A DNA stretch of 64,000 nt from an uncultured Flavobacteriaceae bacterium (GTDB lineage Bacteria > Bacteroidota > Bacteroidia > Flavobacteriales > Flavobacteriaceae), in contig CANNAN010000008.1 of NCBI GenBank assembly GCA_947502635.1, positions 124,001-188,000 on the forward strand, written 5' to 3'. This document shows, piece by piece, positions 9,698-22,451 of this stretch. Under the pieces are notes generated by a model. It saw only the letters and a list, made by a program, of their open reading frames with translations. It searched no databases and was not told the DNA's origin. Positions within the stretch are counted from its first letter, which is position 1, and every line of letters begins with the position of its first letter. The translations under genes were made by a program, and so were the position numbers.

Positions 9698-10989
9698 AAA
9701 AAGCTTTATACACATTGCTATTCAGTTTAACTGTTTGTGCTATTAATGCACAAAATAATCTTAACATCGTATTTATAGAGTCTGACGACCAAAGTAACCA
9801 AGCTGTTGGCGCTTATGGCAACCCTTCTATGGTAACTCCAAATATGGACAAGCTTGTAGAAGCGGGTGTTTCGTTTACATCAGCTTATAATATGGGGTGC
9901 TGGTCTCCTGCAGTATGTATACCAAGTAGAACCATGCTTTTTTATGGGCAATACTTATGGGATTCGCAAAAAATCAACAAACAAAATGCACCAATATCTT
10001 TACCCGAAATATTAAAAGAGCAAGGGTATAATACTTATATGACAGGGAAATGGCATGCTATGGGAAATAAGCCTAAAGGTATTTTTGACCAAACAGGCTC
10101 TATACTTGCAGGGCAACTTAAAACCTATTACACAGATGAAGGGCATGCTACCGATATTGTTGGTAACGAAGCTGCCCAATATATAAAAACATATAATAGT
10201 GATAAACCTTTCTTTGTTTATGCTGCTTTTAATGCACCACATGTACCTAGACAAACAGAGCAAAAATATTATGATCTGTATCCTACCAATAAGATCGAAC
10301 TCCCTCCAAGTGTTATCGATAACAGTCCTTTAAACCCGAATATAAAATACAATTATACCAAAGCCCCATTAAAAGCTGAAACTATGAAATCCAGAGTGCA
10401 GCAAAATAATGCAATGGTTACTCATATGGATGAACGCATTGGTGATATAATAAATGCTTTAAAAGAAAAGGGTGTTTATGATAATACCATTATTGTTTTT
10501 ATGTCCGATCATGGCATTAGTTTTGGAGAGAATGGTGTTGCTGGTAAAGTATGCTTGTATGAGCCAAGTGTTACAGCACCACTCATTATAAAAGCGCCAA
10601 GCATTGCCGCAAATAAAAAGATAAAAGAACGCGTCTACCTTCAAGACGTACTCCCAACACTATTGGAATTGGCAGATGTTAAAACTAAAGTTAATTTTGA
10701 CTTTCAAAGTTTAAACCCACTTATCAATAAAACAGATAAAGCCAGAGAATCTATTTATTTAGCTATGTTTGATGATCAAAGAGGCATTATTTCTAATAAT
10801 CAGAAGTTAATTATTTATCCAAAATCTGGAGACGTTGAGTTATATGATTTAGAAAAAGATCCTTGGGAAACGACAAATCTTAAAGGGACTAAACAAGGAA
10901 AAAAAGAATTTAAAAAACTTCATAAAAAACTAATGATCTGGCAAGAAAAGGTTGGCGATACGGTAAACCTAAAGTCTATAAAACTCTAA
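9694..10989 (+). CDS. S1-family sulfatase
   Basis: A 431-aa sulfatase with signal peptide MKKALYTLLFSLTVCAINA. Asp31-Asp32 are in FIESDDQSN, where the usual Thr before the Asp pair is Ser. Cys75 in C-I-P-S-R is the formylglycine site, followed by TMLFYGQYLWD, a variant shared in style with the sulfatases at 13793 and 17472. FMSDHGISFGENGVAGK is the second catalytic block. The start overlaps the upstream sulfatase stop by 4 bp, and the GH28-like gene starts 9 bp after its stop. It is probably in the same operon. Substrate specificity is not predictable by eye. Confidence 0.94.
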   Translation: MKKALYTLLFSLTVCAINAQNNLNIVFIESDDQSNQAVGAYGNPSMVTPNMDKLVEAGVSFTSAYNMGCWSPAVCIPSRTMLFYGQYLWDSQKINKQNAPISLPEILKEQGYNTYMTGKWHAMGNKPKGIFDQTGSILAGQLKTYYTDEGHATDIVGNEAAQYIKTYNSDKPFFVYAAFNAPHVPRQTEQKYYDLYPTNKIELPPSVIDNSPLNPNIKYNYTKAPLKAETMKSRVQQNNAMVTHMDERIGDIINALKEKGVYDNTIIVFMSDHGISFGENGVAGKVCLYEPSVTAPLIIKAPSIAANKKIKERVYLQDVLPTLLELADVKTKVNFDFQSLNPLINKTDKARESIYLAMFDDQRGIISNNQKLIIYPKSGDVELYDLEKDPWETTNLKGTKQGKKEFKKLHKKLMIWQEKVGDTVNLKSIKL

Positions 10990-10998
10990 AAAATTATT

Positions 10999-12381
10999 AT
11001 GAAAAAATGTTTTTTGTTTTTACTTATTACTACATCTATTTACGCTAAAGATTTTGATGTAAGGGATTTTGGAGCGAAAGCAGATGGTGTTAGTCTGGAT
11101 ACTAAAGCTGTTCAGGCTGCGATAGATGCATGTACTAAAAATGGAGGAGGAAAGGTTATTATTCCTTCTGGAAAAATAGTTCTTATTGGTACGATCTATT
11201 TAAAAGATTATGTAACACTACATGTTGAAAATGGAGCAACTTTATTAGGCAGTGCAAGTATTGAAGATTATACTACAGATACGCATAAAAACATGTATAA
11301 AAACGAGCCTCATATGGATCGTTGTTTAATTTTTGCTAAAGGAGCAACTTCTTTTGCAATTGAGGGTTACGGGACTATAGATGGTAATGGCTATTTTAAA
11401 AATTTTACTAGAGAAACAGGGAGGCCTATGCTTATGCGGTTTATGAATAGCAACCATATTCATTTAAAGGAAGTAACCATTAAAAACCCGGCTGCTTGGA
11501 CTTCAGCATGGTTATATTGTAATGACATTGTTGTAAGTGGTATAAAAATACACAGTAGAGCAAATAACAATGGCGATGGATTGGATTTTGATGGCTGTAC
11601 AAATGTTCGTGTATCGGATAGCTCTTTTGATACTAGTGATGATTCAATATGTATTCAAGCTTCATTAAAAGATAAGCCCAGTAAAAATATTGTTATTACC
11701 AATTGCACTTTTACAAGTAAATGGGCTGGTATGCGCATCGGGTTGCTTTCAAGAGGCAATATAGAATCTGTTACGGTTAGCAACTGTACGTTTAATGATA
11801 TTGATGATTCAGGTTTAAAAATTCAGTTAAACGAAGGTGGGGAAATGAAGAATATGACTTTTTCTAATCTGGTAATGAAAAATGTGCCACGACCTGTTTT
11901 TATGACTTTTGCAGAACAAAAAGCATGTGTAGATGCTCCCGAAGAGATGTATCCTATGAAAGCGATGCATCATTTTATATTTGATGGAATTATAGCAGAT
12001 AATAGTGACCTTGATAAGAATTCAGCTATTTTTATTACAGGCATGCCTAATCATTATATTACAGATATTCAATTAAATAATATTCAAATGACTGTTTCTG
12101 GTGGAGGCACTCAAGAAGATGCCAGAAAAACAGTATTTAAAGAATATACTTTAGATGTTTTAAATGGATGGTGGCCAGAGTTTCATTTAGTGGGAACCCT
12201 TCCTGCTTATGGTGTATTTGCTCGCCATGTTAAGGGGATCTCCATTAATAATGTTCAAGTTAATACCGTAAAAGAAGACTATAGGTCGCCTATCGTTTTT
12301 GATGATGTTATAAATGGTAATATTCAAAATACAAAAGCTAATAATTCTTCAGTAAATAAAGCAAAATATATAAATCAATGA
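10999..12381 (+). CDS. GH28-type (polygalacturonase-like) glycoside hydrolase
   Basis: Right-handed beta-helix glycosidase of the GH28 type, 460 aa, with signal peptide MKKCFLFLLITTSIYA. The opening DVRDFGAKADGVSLDTKAVQAAID is characteristic of pectate-lyase-like helices. The catalytic region shows NNNGDGLDFDG (the NxDG-type Asp) and DTSDDSICIQ (the Asp pair). RIGLLSRGN replaces the classical RIK segment, and the GHG histidine motif is not evident, as in several non-endo GH28 members. It probably releases galacturonic acid or a related sugar from oligosaccharides in the periplasm (inference). It overlaps the next GH28-like gene by 4 bp, so the pair are translationally coupled paralogues. Confidence 0.88.
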   Translation: MKKCFLFLLITTSIYAKDFDVRDFGAKADGVSLDTKAVQAAIDACTKNGGGKVIIPSGKIVLIGTIYLKDYVTLHVENGATLLGSASIEDYTTDTHKNMYKNEPHMDRCLIFAKGATSFAIEGYGTIDGNGYFKNFTRETGRPMLMRFMNSNHIHLKEVTIKNPAAWTSAWLYCNDIVVSGIKIHSRANNNGDGLDFDGCTNVRVSDSSFDTSDDSICIQASLKDKPSKNIVITNCTFTSKWAGMRIGLLSRGNIESVTVSNCTFNDIDDSGLKIQLNEGGEMKNMTFSNLVMKNVPRPVFMTFAEQKACVDAPEEMYPMKAMHHFIFDGIIADNSDLDKNSAIFITGMPNHYITDIQLNNIQMTVSGGGTQEDARKTVFKEYTLDVLNGWWPEFHLVGTLPAYGVFARHVKGISINNVQVNTVKEDYRSPIVFDDVINGNIQNTKANNSSVNKAKYINQ

Positions 12382-13772
12382 CATACTTTAAATCCTTTAT
12401 AGTAGGACTATCAATTTTTATACTTGCTGCCTGTAATCATAAAACAACAACATATAATATTATAGATTACGGAGCAAAAGGAGATAGCCTCACTATAAAT
12501 ACAGGCTTCATTCAAAAAGCAATTGACGTCTGTTTCAAAGAAGGGGGAGGTACCGTTTTTATTGAAAACGGAATTTACATAAGTGGCACCATTCTTCTAA
12601 AAGATAATGTAACTCTTCATGTTTCAGAAGGTGCTAAATTGGTAGGAAGTTCTAATCCTCAAGATTATCAAAGTATTGATACCTTTGTAGATGCTACGGG
12701 TCAAGAACGTGGAAATTGTTTAATTGGAGCTACAGATGCCTCTAATATTGGCATTACAGGAAAAGGAATCATTGATGGTAACGGAAAAGCTTTTTTACAT
12801 AAAAATATCCAGCAAAAAATAAAAAAATTAAATATTGATAAAAAAGAACAGAAAAAGTTTGGAACAAACCGTCCTTTTCTACTTCGCTTTGTGCGTTCAA
12901 GTGCTATAAGCTTGAAAAATGTAAACTTAAGGCAGCCAGCAGCATGGACCTGCCATTTCTATCAATCTAAAAATATTAAAGTTGATAGCATTAGTATATA
13001 CAGCCATGCGCACCATAACAATGATGGTATAGATTTGGATTCAAGTCATGATGTGATAATAACTAATAGTCATATTGATACAGGTGACGATGCTATTTGT
13101 ATAAAAGCAACTTCTCCATTGCCAACTCATCATGTAAAAGTGAGCGATTGCAAGCTAAAAAGTGATTGGGGTGCTCTTAAATTTGGAACAGAATCTATGG
13201 GTGACTTTTATGCTATTTCAATTAAAGATTGTGAAATTTATGATACTAAAGGAGGCGGTATAAAACTTTTAAGTGTTGATGGTGCTAACATTTATGACAT
13301 AGAAATCGACAATATTAAAATGAATAAAGTTGATATGCCGATTTTTATTCGATTAGGTGAACGCTTGCGCACTTATAGAAATGCAAAAAAACAACCAGTA
13401 GGTTCTATTAAAAATGTCCATATAAAAAATATTACAGCAACAACTCAAGATATAGAAAACTCGCGGGTATCTTCACCTTCAGGCATTTTTATTACAGGCA
13501 CTCCTAATCATAAAATTGGGTCTGTTTTTTTGGAAAACATCTCAATGACACTTCCAGGGAGTGAAGAAAATTTAGAGCTAACAGACGTTGAAGAACAAGA
13601 AACTGCTTATCCAGAATTTAGCTTCTTTAAAACGTTGCCAGCCTATGGAATGTATGGCAGGCATATAGATACGCTTCGATTTTCAAAAATAAATTTTGAA
13701 CTAAAAGCAGCAGACATTAGAGAAAAAGCAGTTTTTGAAGATGTAAATGTCTTATTAGGAGTTGATAAGTAA
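12378..13772 (+). CDS. GH28-type glycoside hydrolase lipoprotein
   Basis: A second beta-helix GH28-like enzyme, 464 aa, this time a lipoprotein (signal ending FILAAC). NNDGIDLDSS and DTGDDAICIK carry the catalytic Asp residues, and DWGALKFGTESMGD follows where GH28 proteins have the substrate-binding segment. The N-terminal NIIDYGAKGDSLTINTGFIQKAID is the usual start of the helix. It is paralogous to the upstream gene but divergent, so the two likely act on different linkages or decorations of the same polymer. It starts with an ATGA overlap and is followed by a sulfatase 20 bp later. Surface anchoring suggests action on larger oligosaccharides (inference). Confidence 0.88.
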   Translation: MTYFKSFIVGLSIFILAACNHKTTTYNIIDYGAKGDSLTINTGFIQKAIDVCFKEGGGTVFIENGIYISGTILLKDNVTLHVSEGAKLVGSSNPQDYQSIDTFVDATGQERGNCLIGATDASNIGITGKGIIDGNGKAFLHKNIQQKIKKLNIDKKEQKKFGTNRPFLLRFVRSSAISLKNVNLRQPAAWTCHFYQSKNIKVDSISIYSHAHHNNDGIDLDSSHDVIITNSHIDTGDDAICIKATSPLPTHHVKVSDCKLKSDWGALKFGTESMGDFYAISIKDCEIYDTKGGGIKLLSVDGANIYDIEIDNIKMNKVDMPIFIRLGERLRTYRNAKKQPVGSIKNVHIKNITATTQDIENSRVSSPSGIFITGTPNHKIGSVFLENISMTLPGSEENLELTDVEEQETAYPEFSFFKTLPAYGMYGRHIDTLRFSKINFELKAADIREKAVFEDVNVLLGVDK

Positions 13773-13792
13773 ATAAATTAAAATTATTAGAA

Positions 13793-15343
13793 ATGAAATT
13801 ATTAAAGTTAGTTTTTGCATTCATGATTTGTTTAATGGGATTGCAAACTACTGCTCAAAAGAAAAAAAATAAAAAGCCTAACGTTTTGGTTATTTATACT
13901 GATGATCATCGTTTTTCAGGGATACATGCCCTGGGAGGAATGGAAGTAAAAACTCCTAATATAGATCGATTGGTAGATGACGGTGTTGCCTTTACAAATA
14001 CGTATTTAATGGGTGCTTTTTCAGGAGCGACTTGTATTCCAAGCAGAGCCATGTTGCTTTCTGGACGTCATCTTTTTAAACTGGAAGGACATGGTCGGGT
14101 TATTCCTGATGCACACGAAACTATAGGAGAAACTTTTAAAAAAGCAGGCTATAACACACATATCGTTGGGAAATGGCACAACGATAATAAGTCTTTAGTG
14201 CGTTCGTTCGATTCTGGTGATAAAATTATGGGACGGGGCGTGTATTTAGTAGATCATTTTAGAATGCCATTTTGGGATTGGGATAAATCTGGAGCATTTA
14301 AAAAGGAGGATGCCTACCTGTTGACTTATGATGATAACGGAAAAGAAATTCAAAGAGCATTAACAAAAGACGACAAAAGAGGTCCTATTAGAACAGAATT
14401 GGATGGACCTCATACTTCGGAGGTTTTTGCGAGACATGCAGTTCAGTATATAAAAAAGAAAAAAGGGAAAAAACCTTTTTTTATGTATGTTGCATTTCAT
14501 GCGCCACACGACCCGAGACAAGCCCCTAAAAAGTTTAGAGAGATGTATAGCCCAGAAGCTATCAATTTACCACCTTCTTATATGCCTCAGCATCCTTTTG
14601 ATAATGGTCATATGTTTTTAAGAGATGAAGAATTAGCGCCTTGGCCACGGACTGAAGAGGTTGCTAAACAGCATTTAGCCGATTATTATGCAATAATTTC
14701 ACATTTAGATCATCAAATTGGTAAAATAATTGCTGCTTTAAAAGAAAGTGGTGCTTATGAAAATACATTAATCGTTTTTGCGGGAGATAGTGGTTTGGCG
14801 GTTGGAAATCACGGATTAATTGGTAAACAAAATGTTTATGATGAAGACGGCATTCATGTGCCTTTTGTGCTCTCAGGAAGCCTGATTAAAGATAAAGGCA
14901 GGAAAATAGATGCTCTTAGTTATATTCATGATATTTTTCCAACAGTTTGTGATATGACTAATATTACTATACCTGGTTCGGTTAATGGGAAAAGTTTAGT
15001 GCCTGTTATTGATAATAAAAAAGAAACAGTAAGAAATGAAACATATCATGCATATAAACAATTCCAAAGAGCTTATCGAAAAGGTGATTACAAGTTAATT
15101 GAGTATGTTAGAGCAAACGATTTACATTGGAAATATGGAGAACAAATTAGAGGTTCTAGGGTTACTCAACTTTTCAACATAAAAAAAGATCCCTGGGAAA
15201 CTCAAGACCTTTCTTTTTTTCCAGAAAGTAAAGATGTACTTCTTAAAATGCAACAGGAAATGAAAGAAAAAGCGATAGAGTTAGGAGATAAAAAAGAAAA
15301 TATCCAAGGTGAAAAATATGATTTTTGGAACTTTTATTATTAA
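13793..15343 (+). CDS. S1-family sulfatase
   Basis: A 516-aa sulfatase with signal peptide ending near TTAQ (residue 22) and a Lys-rich stretch before PNVLVIYTDDH. Asp37-Asp38 are metal ligands, and His replaces the common Gln after them. Cys81 in C-I-P-S-R is the formylglycine site, followed by AMLLSGRHLF. FAGDSGLAVGNHGLIGKQNVYDE is the second active-site block. It closely resembles the sulfatase at 17472 in layout (FHAPHDPRQAPKKF matches FNAPHDPRQAPKEF there), so the two are probably same-subfamily paralogues. It is the last gene of the plus-strand run that starts with GH2 at 4101. Confidence 0.95.
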   Translation: MKLLKLVFAFMICLMGLQTTAQKKKNKKPNVLVIYTDDHRFSGIHALGGMEVKTPNIDRLVDDGVAFTNTYLMGAFSGATCIPSRAMLLSGRHLFKLEGHGRVIPDAHETIGETFKKAGYNTHIVGKWHNDNKSLVRSFDSGDKIMGRGVYLVDHFRMPFWDWDKSGAFKKEDAYLLTYDDNGKEIQRALTKDDKRGPIRTELDGPHTSEVFARHAVQYIKKKKGKKPFFMYVAFHAPHDPRQAPKKFREMYSPEAINLPPSYMPQHPFDNGHMFLRDEELAPWPRTEEVAKQHLADYYAIISHLDHQIGKIIAALKESGAYENTLIVFAGDSGLAVGNHGLIGKQNVYDEDGIHVPFVLSGSLIKDKGRKIDALSYIHDIFPTVCDMTNITIPGSVNGKSLVPVIDNKKETVRNETYHAYKQFQRAYRKGDYKLIEYVRANDLHWKYGEQIRGSRVTQLFNIKKDPWETQDLSFFPESKDVLLKMQQEMKEKAIELGDKKENIQGEKYDFWNFYY

Positions 15344-15367
15344 AGTGCTCCTTATTCATTAAACTTA

Positions 15368-15423
15368 ATAAAGCGTAGTAAATGCTCATAACGAGAACAT
15401 ATACTGCGCTTTATAGTTTTTTT
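15368..15423. terminator. Terminator hairpin between convergent genes
   Basis: ATAAAGCGTAGTA and TACTGCGCTTTAT form a stem with a 20-odd nt loop followed by a T-run on the plus strand. It lies between the sulfatase stop (15343) and the convergent lipoprotein stop (15442), so it ends the sulfatase operon and may also serve the opposite strand. Confidence 0.7.
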
Positions 15424-15441
15424 ACGATTTGGAAATAAATG

Positions 15442-15918
15442 TTATCCTTTAGAAAGTGTCATAATTTGTTGTCCCATTTCGTCACCAAAAGAAAAGACGA
15501 GCTTTTTTTGATCTAAACTTATAATTGTTAAATCAATTTTTTCTTTTCCTGTTGTATGGATCGTTTTGCTATCCGATGATATAGCCCAGGTTCCTTTATC
15601 TATTTTTTCTTTCATGCCCATCATGCCTGGCATATAGACTGTAGAAGTTTTGTCGGCTTTAAACTCATAATAAACTTTTCCAATAAGCTCTTTTTTTATA
15701 GCATCAAACATCTCTTTCATGCCTTTAGCCTCTTCGTTAGATTTAACTTCCATATCCTGTAAAACCCATTTGCCTAACAACGTTTTTTCAGGTAACACTT
15801 CTTCTTGTGATGTTTCTGTGTGAGATTCTTCTTTATTAGTAACATCTTTACAAGAAGTGAAAGCTATACTAACGGTAAGAATTAAAATTACTGATAACAA
15901 AAAATTAGTTTTCTTCAT
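15442..15918 (-). CDS. Lipocalin-like small lipoprotein
   Basis: A lipoprotein of 158 aa. The ORF track begins at a TTG codon at 15933, but the ATG at 15918 places the signal sequence MKKTNFLLSVILILTVSIAFTSC exactly at the N-terminus, so I prefer it. After the lipobox come an acidic, Ser/Thr/Glu-rich linker and a beta-rich domain opening LLGKWVLQDMEV and containing YYEFKADKTSTVYMPG and KGTWAISSDSKTIHT. This is the pattern of lipocalin-like domains common in Bacteroidota (LxGKWxLxx). Ligand and role are unknown. It stands alone between a convergent sulfatase and the lactonase gene. A role in this locus is only suggested by position. Confidence 0.7.
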   Translation of the reverse strand: MKKTNFLLSVILILTVSIAFTSCKDVTNKEESHTETSQEEVLPEKTLLGKWVLQDMEVKSNEEAKGMKEMFDAIKKELIGKVYYEFKADKTSTVYMPGMMGMKEKIDKGTWAISSDSKTIHTTGKEKIDLTIISLDQKKLVFSFGDEMGQQIMTLSKG

Positions 15919-16130
15919 AATTAAAGTATTCAAGTTGTTTTAAATTTGGAGTGAAATGATTTCAATTTATAATGTAGTGTGTTTCAATTAATTTTATTTA
16001 AATTAAACCTTTATTTAATAGACAGAAAAACACTTATTTTTAAGTACGTTTTTTCTGTAAAATTGAAGCAAAAATAATCGTTTTTTATTTACAGCCAAAT
16101 ATTTAAATAAAAATATTTGTTGAGTGCGAA

Positions 16131-17189
16131 TTAATTTACCGCAGTAGTAACACAGACAGCAGAAGTAATATCATAGCTGCGATGTTGTTCTAATAATTCA
16201 CCACTTGATGTTATTTTATATACAATAACTTCATCAGAGTCTTGTAAGCAGGCTACCAACCATTTGCCATTTGAAATAATATTAAATTCTCTTAAAGTTT
16301 TTCCTTTTGTAGGTTGAAATGATTGTAATTCTAAGTCATCATCATGAATTTTGAAAATAGTAATTGCATCTAAAGTTCTGTTTCCAGCATATAAATAGTT
16401 GCCGTTTGGATGTATTCTAATAGCAGAACCACTCGGTATTCCTTTAAAAGACAGAGGTAGAGATTTAACAGATTTTACAAAAGTAAACTTATCTTCTTTT
16501 TGTTTTAAAATCGATATATCTCCAGTTAATTCATTCATTAAATAGCCTAAGTCACCTTTTTTATTAAAAACCATATGCCTGGGTCCACCACCTTTTTCAA
16601 CGGCAATATCCTTGTTTTTTACAGGGCTCAAAGTAGTATCGTTTAATTTGTAAGCCTTTATTAAATCAATGCCTAAGTCTGGTACAAAAGCATCTTTTTT
16701 GTTAGGATGAATAACTGTTTGATGGGCATGAGGAGCTTCTTGTCTTACCAGATTCATACTGTTTCCTTTGTGTTGAAAGTTTTGAGTACTTGGTAATACT
16801 CCTCCCGTATCTTTTGTGGGAAATAAAAGAATATTGCCAGAACCGTAGCAAGCAATTAACAAGCAGCCATTAGCATAGGTAATATGGCATGGTAAATCGC
16901 CATCAATAACTTGCTCATTGACTAATTGCAATGAATAATCTTTTCGTATTTTAAATGCTTTTACTTTTGGATTGTCATTAATGGAAACTTCTGTTAAGGC
17001 ATATAAATATTGGTTGTCATCACTCAATGCTAAATATGCTGGATTTGTCATTGGACATCTATGTAACACCGTAATTTTTCCATTACTATTATTTATTTCA
17101 ATAGTATATATGCCATCACCTTTACCTCCAAAATCTTTGGAGAGCATTTGCGTATAACATCCTATGTATAAAATTGAATTCATTGTCAT
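16131..17189 (-). CDS. Lactonase-family seven-bladed beta-propeller protein
   Basis: A 352-aa protein of the 6-phosphogluconolactonase-like beta-propeller family (PF10282 type). Typical repeats are LYIGCYT, NPAYLALSDDNQYLYALTE, PHAHQTVIHPNKKDAFVPDLGID and GGGPRHMVFNKKGDLGYLMNELTG. No signal peptide is evident, so it is probably cytoplasmic. It may hydrolyse a sugar lactone, but many members are uncharacterised and the reaction is inferred from family only. The start could be 17189 or the second ATG at 17183. It is monocistronic, and the 282-bp region upstream also serves the divergent sulfatase gene. Confidence 0.85.
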   Translation of the reverse strand: MTMNSILYIGCYTQMLSKDFGGKGDGIYTIEINNSNGKITVLHRCPMTNPAYLALSDDNQYLYALTEVSINDNPKVKAFKIRKDYSLQLVNEQVIDGDLPCHITYANGCLLIACYGSGNILLFPTKDTGGVLPSTQNFQHKGNSMNLVRQEAPHAHQTVIHPNKKDAFVPDLGIDLIKAYKLNDTTLSPVKNKDIAVEKGGGPRHMVFNKKGDLGYLMNELTGDISILKQKEDKFTFVKSVKSLPLSFKGIPSGSAIRIHPNGNYLYAGNRTLDAITIFKIHDDDLELQSFQPTKGKTLREFNIISNGKWLVACLQDSDEVIVYKITSSGELLEQHRSYDITSAVCVTTAVN

Positions 17190-17471
17190 TTAAGCTTCTC
17201 AATTTGGTTTTTTTATCCTATAGCTTTTTGGTTGTATTGTACAAATAAAATGATTAATTATTGAATATCTGCAAATCTATAAATATTATGGTTATACAAA
17301 TATTTTAGTGCCGTTTTGTTAGTTTTAGAGGTGTTTTTGAATTTATAGAAGTAGTAAATTGCCTCATTTTTTGTTTCTTTGAACATTAGTTATATCGATT
17401 AATTCATTTGTTATAATAAATGCCATTTAATTAGATGATATTTGATTTCGTATTATTAAAAAATTAAAAGA

Positions 17472-19001
17472 ATGATTAAGTTTTATACCATTGCCTTAGT
17501 ATTTTTGTTTTGCTCATGCAACACTAAAAAAGAGGAAACCAAAATAGCAAAACCTGATAAAGCTAAGCCTAACATTGTTTTTATTTTTACCGATGATCAA
17601 ACTTATACTTCTGTAAGTGCCTTAGGTAATAATGAAATTATAACACCTTCTCTGGATAAGTTAGTCCATGAAGGCACAACATTTACACATGCTTACAATA
17701 TGGGATCATGGAGTGGTGCTGTTTGTGCAGCATCCAGAGCTATGATGGTTTCAGGTAGGTTTGTGTGGCGAGCAAATGAATTTAGACAAAACTGGGTGGG
17801 CAATGATTCAAGTAGCTTTCAAAAGAGCTGGCCTAAATTATTAGAATCTCAAGGTTATAAAACATACATGACAGGTAAATGGCATGTAGATGCCCCAGCA
17901 AATAAGTTATTTAATAATACGGTACATATCCGACCAGGTATGCCTGGCGATGCTTGGGACCATGCTGAGATGGTTGCAAAGTTTGATTCTTTATCAAAAA
18001 TAAAGCAAGCAAATACAGATGTCATTATGCCGAATGGTTACAATCGCCCACAGAGTGTGAACGATACATCATGGTCACCTACAGATATCTCTAAAGGTGG
18101 TTTTTGGAAAGGCGGAAAACATTGGAGTGAAGTTGTAAAAGATGATGCTATAAACTTTATTGAGGATGCAAAAAATAACGAGAATCCATTTTTTATGTAT
18201 TTAGCATTTAATGCACCTCATGATCCTAGGCAAGCTCCCAAAGAATTTGTGGATATGTATCCATTAGAAAATATTTCAATTCCTGAAAGTTTTTTACCAG
18301 AATACCCATTTAGAAATGATATCGCAAATGGTAATGATTTAAGAGACGAAGCTTTGGCGCCATTTCCTAGAACAGAATATGCAATAAAAGTTCATAAACA
18401 AGAATATTATGCCAGTATTACGCACTTAGATAAGCAAATAGGTCTGATTATAGATGCTTTAAAGAAATCTGGCAAAGCAGATAATACATATATCTTTTTG
18501 ACTTCAGATCATGGATTAGCAATGGGTAGGCATGGTTTATTAGGAAAGCAGAGTTTGTTTGATCATAGTATTCGCCCGCCACTTGTTATAATTGGTCCAG
18601 ATATTCCTAAAGATAAAAAAGTAGATTCAGATGTTTATTTACAGGATGTTATGGCGACTTCTCTTGAAATAGCAGGTGTTAAAAAACCAAATTATGTCGA
18701 GTTTAATAGTTTTTTAGATATTGCAAAAGGGAACACAACTAAAAGCAATTATAAATCAATATATGGTGCCTATCTAAATGTACAGAGAATGATAAGAAAA
18801 GATAACTTTAAGTTATTAGTGTATCCTGAAATTGAAAAAACGCTTTTATTTGATTTAACTAAAGATCCAGAAGAGATGAACGATATTGCCAGTGTTCCTG
18901 CTAATAAAGAAAAAGTAAAGTCATTGTTTAAAGAATTAATGCAATTACAAAAGGATATGAATGATCCAGTTGATTTAAACAATATTTACAAGCTATTATA
19001 A
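17472..19001 (+). CDS. S1-family sulfatase lipoprotein with CAASR signature
   Basis: A 509-aa sulfatase, here a lipoprotein (signal MIKFYTIALVFLFCSC). Asp41-Asp42 are in FIFTDDQTYT. The formylglycine site is Cys85 in C-A-A-S-R, so the usual Pro at position +2 is Ala, followed by AMMVSGRFVW. Cys and Arg are kept, and the second block LTSDHGLAMGRHGLLGKQSLFDH is normal, so the enzyme is probably functional. C-x-A-x-R forms are known as permitted variants for some maturation systems. It is paralogous to the sulfatase at 13793. It heads a plus-strand unit with the GH2 galactosidase 49 bp downstream. Confidence 0.92.
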   Translation: MIKFYTIALVFLFCSCNTKKEETKIAKPDKAKPNIVFIFTDDQTYTSVSALGNNEIITPSLDKLVHEGTTFTHAYNMGSWSGAVCAASRAMMVSGRFVWRANEFRQNWVGNDSSSFQKSWPKLLESQGYKTYMTGKWHVDAPANKLFNNTVHIRPGMPGDAWDHAEMVAKFDSLSKIKQANTDVIMPNGYNRPQSVNDTSWSPTDISKGGFWKGGKHWSEVVKDDAINFIEDAKNNENPFFMYLAFNAPHDPRQAPKEFVDMYPLENISIPESFLPEYPFRNDIANGNDLRDEALAPFPRTEYAIKVHKQEYYASITHLDKQIGLIIDALKKSGKADNTYIFLTSDHGLAMGRHGLLGKQSLFDHSIRPPLVIIGPDIPKDKKVDSDVYLQDVMATSLEIAGVKKPNYVEFNSFLDIAKGNTTKSNYKSIYGAYLNVQRMIRKDNFKLLVYPEIEKTLLFDLTKDPEEMNDIASVPANKEKVKSLFKELMQLQKDMNDPVDLNNIYKLL

Positions 19002-19008
19002 GTTTTAA

Positions 19009-22308
<3,300 letters not shown>

Positions 22309-22371
22309 TATTTAAAATAAGAAGCCTTTATACTTTTTATTGCGTTATAACTAAAGCTTCATGCACAAAAA

Positions 22372-22411
22372 TAGTCGGGCTTTATTGCAAATTTGTAATA
22401 AAGCTCGACTA
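22372..22411. terminator. Strong bidirectional terminator hairpin
   Basis: A 15-bp stem, TAGTCGGGCTTTATT with AATAAAGCTCGACTA (one G-U), encloses a 10-nt loop. It lies between the GH2 stop and the convergent MFS stop. The A-run to its left gives a T-run on the minus strand, so it suits the MFS gene best and may also act on the plus strand. Confidence 0.8.
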
Positions 22412-22451
22412 TAAAAAGTTTAAAAGAATTAAATAGTATATACTAAAAAGC

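Noticed and set aside
15919-15933. TTG start for the lipocalin-like lipoprotein
   Set aside because: ATG 15918 gives an exact lipoprotein signal, and the upstream five codons add nothing.
17235-17250. TTGTATTGTACAA element upstream of the sulfatase at 17472 as a further GntR operator
   Set aside because: It resembles the palindrome core, but the centre is longer by 3 bp, and such AT-rich inverted repeats are expected by chance in intergenic DNA here.
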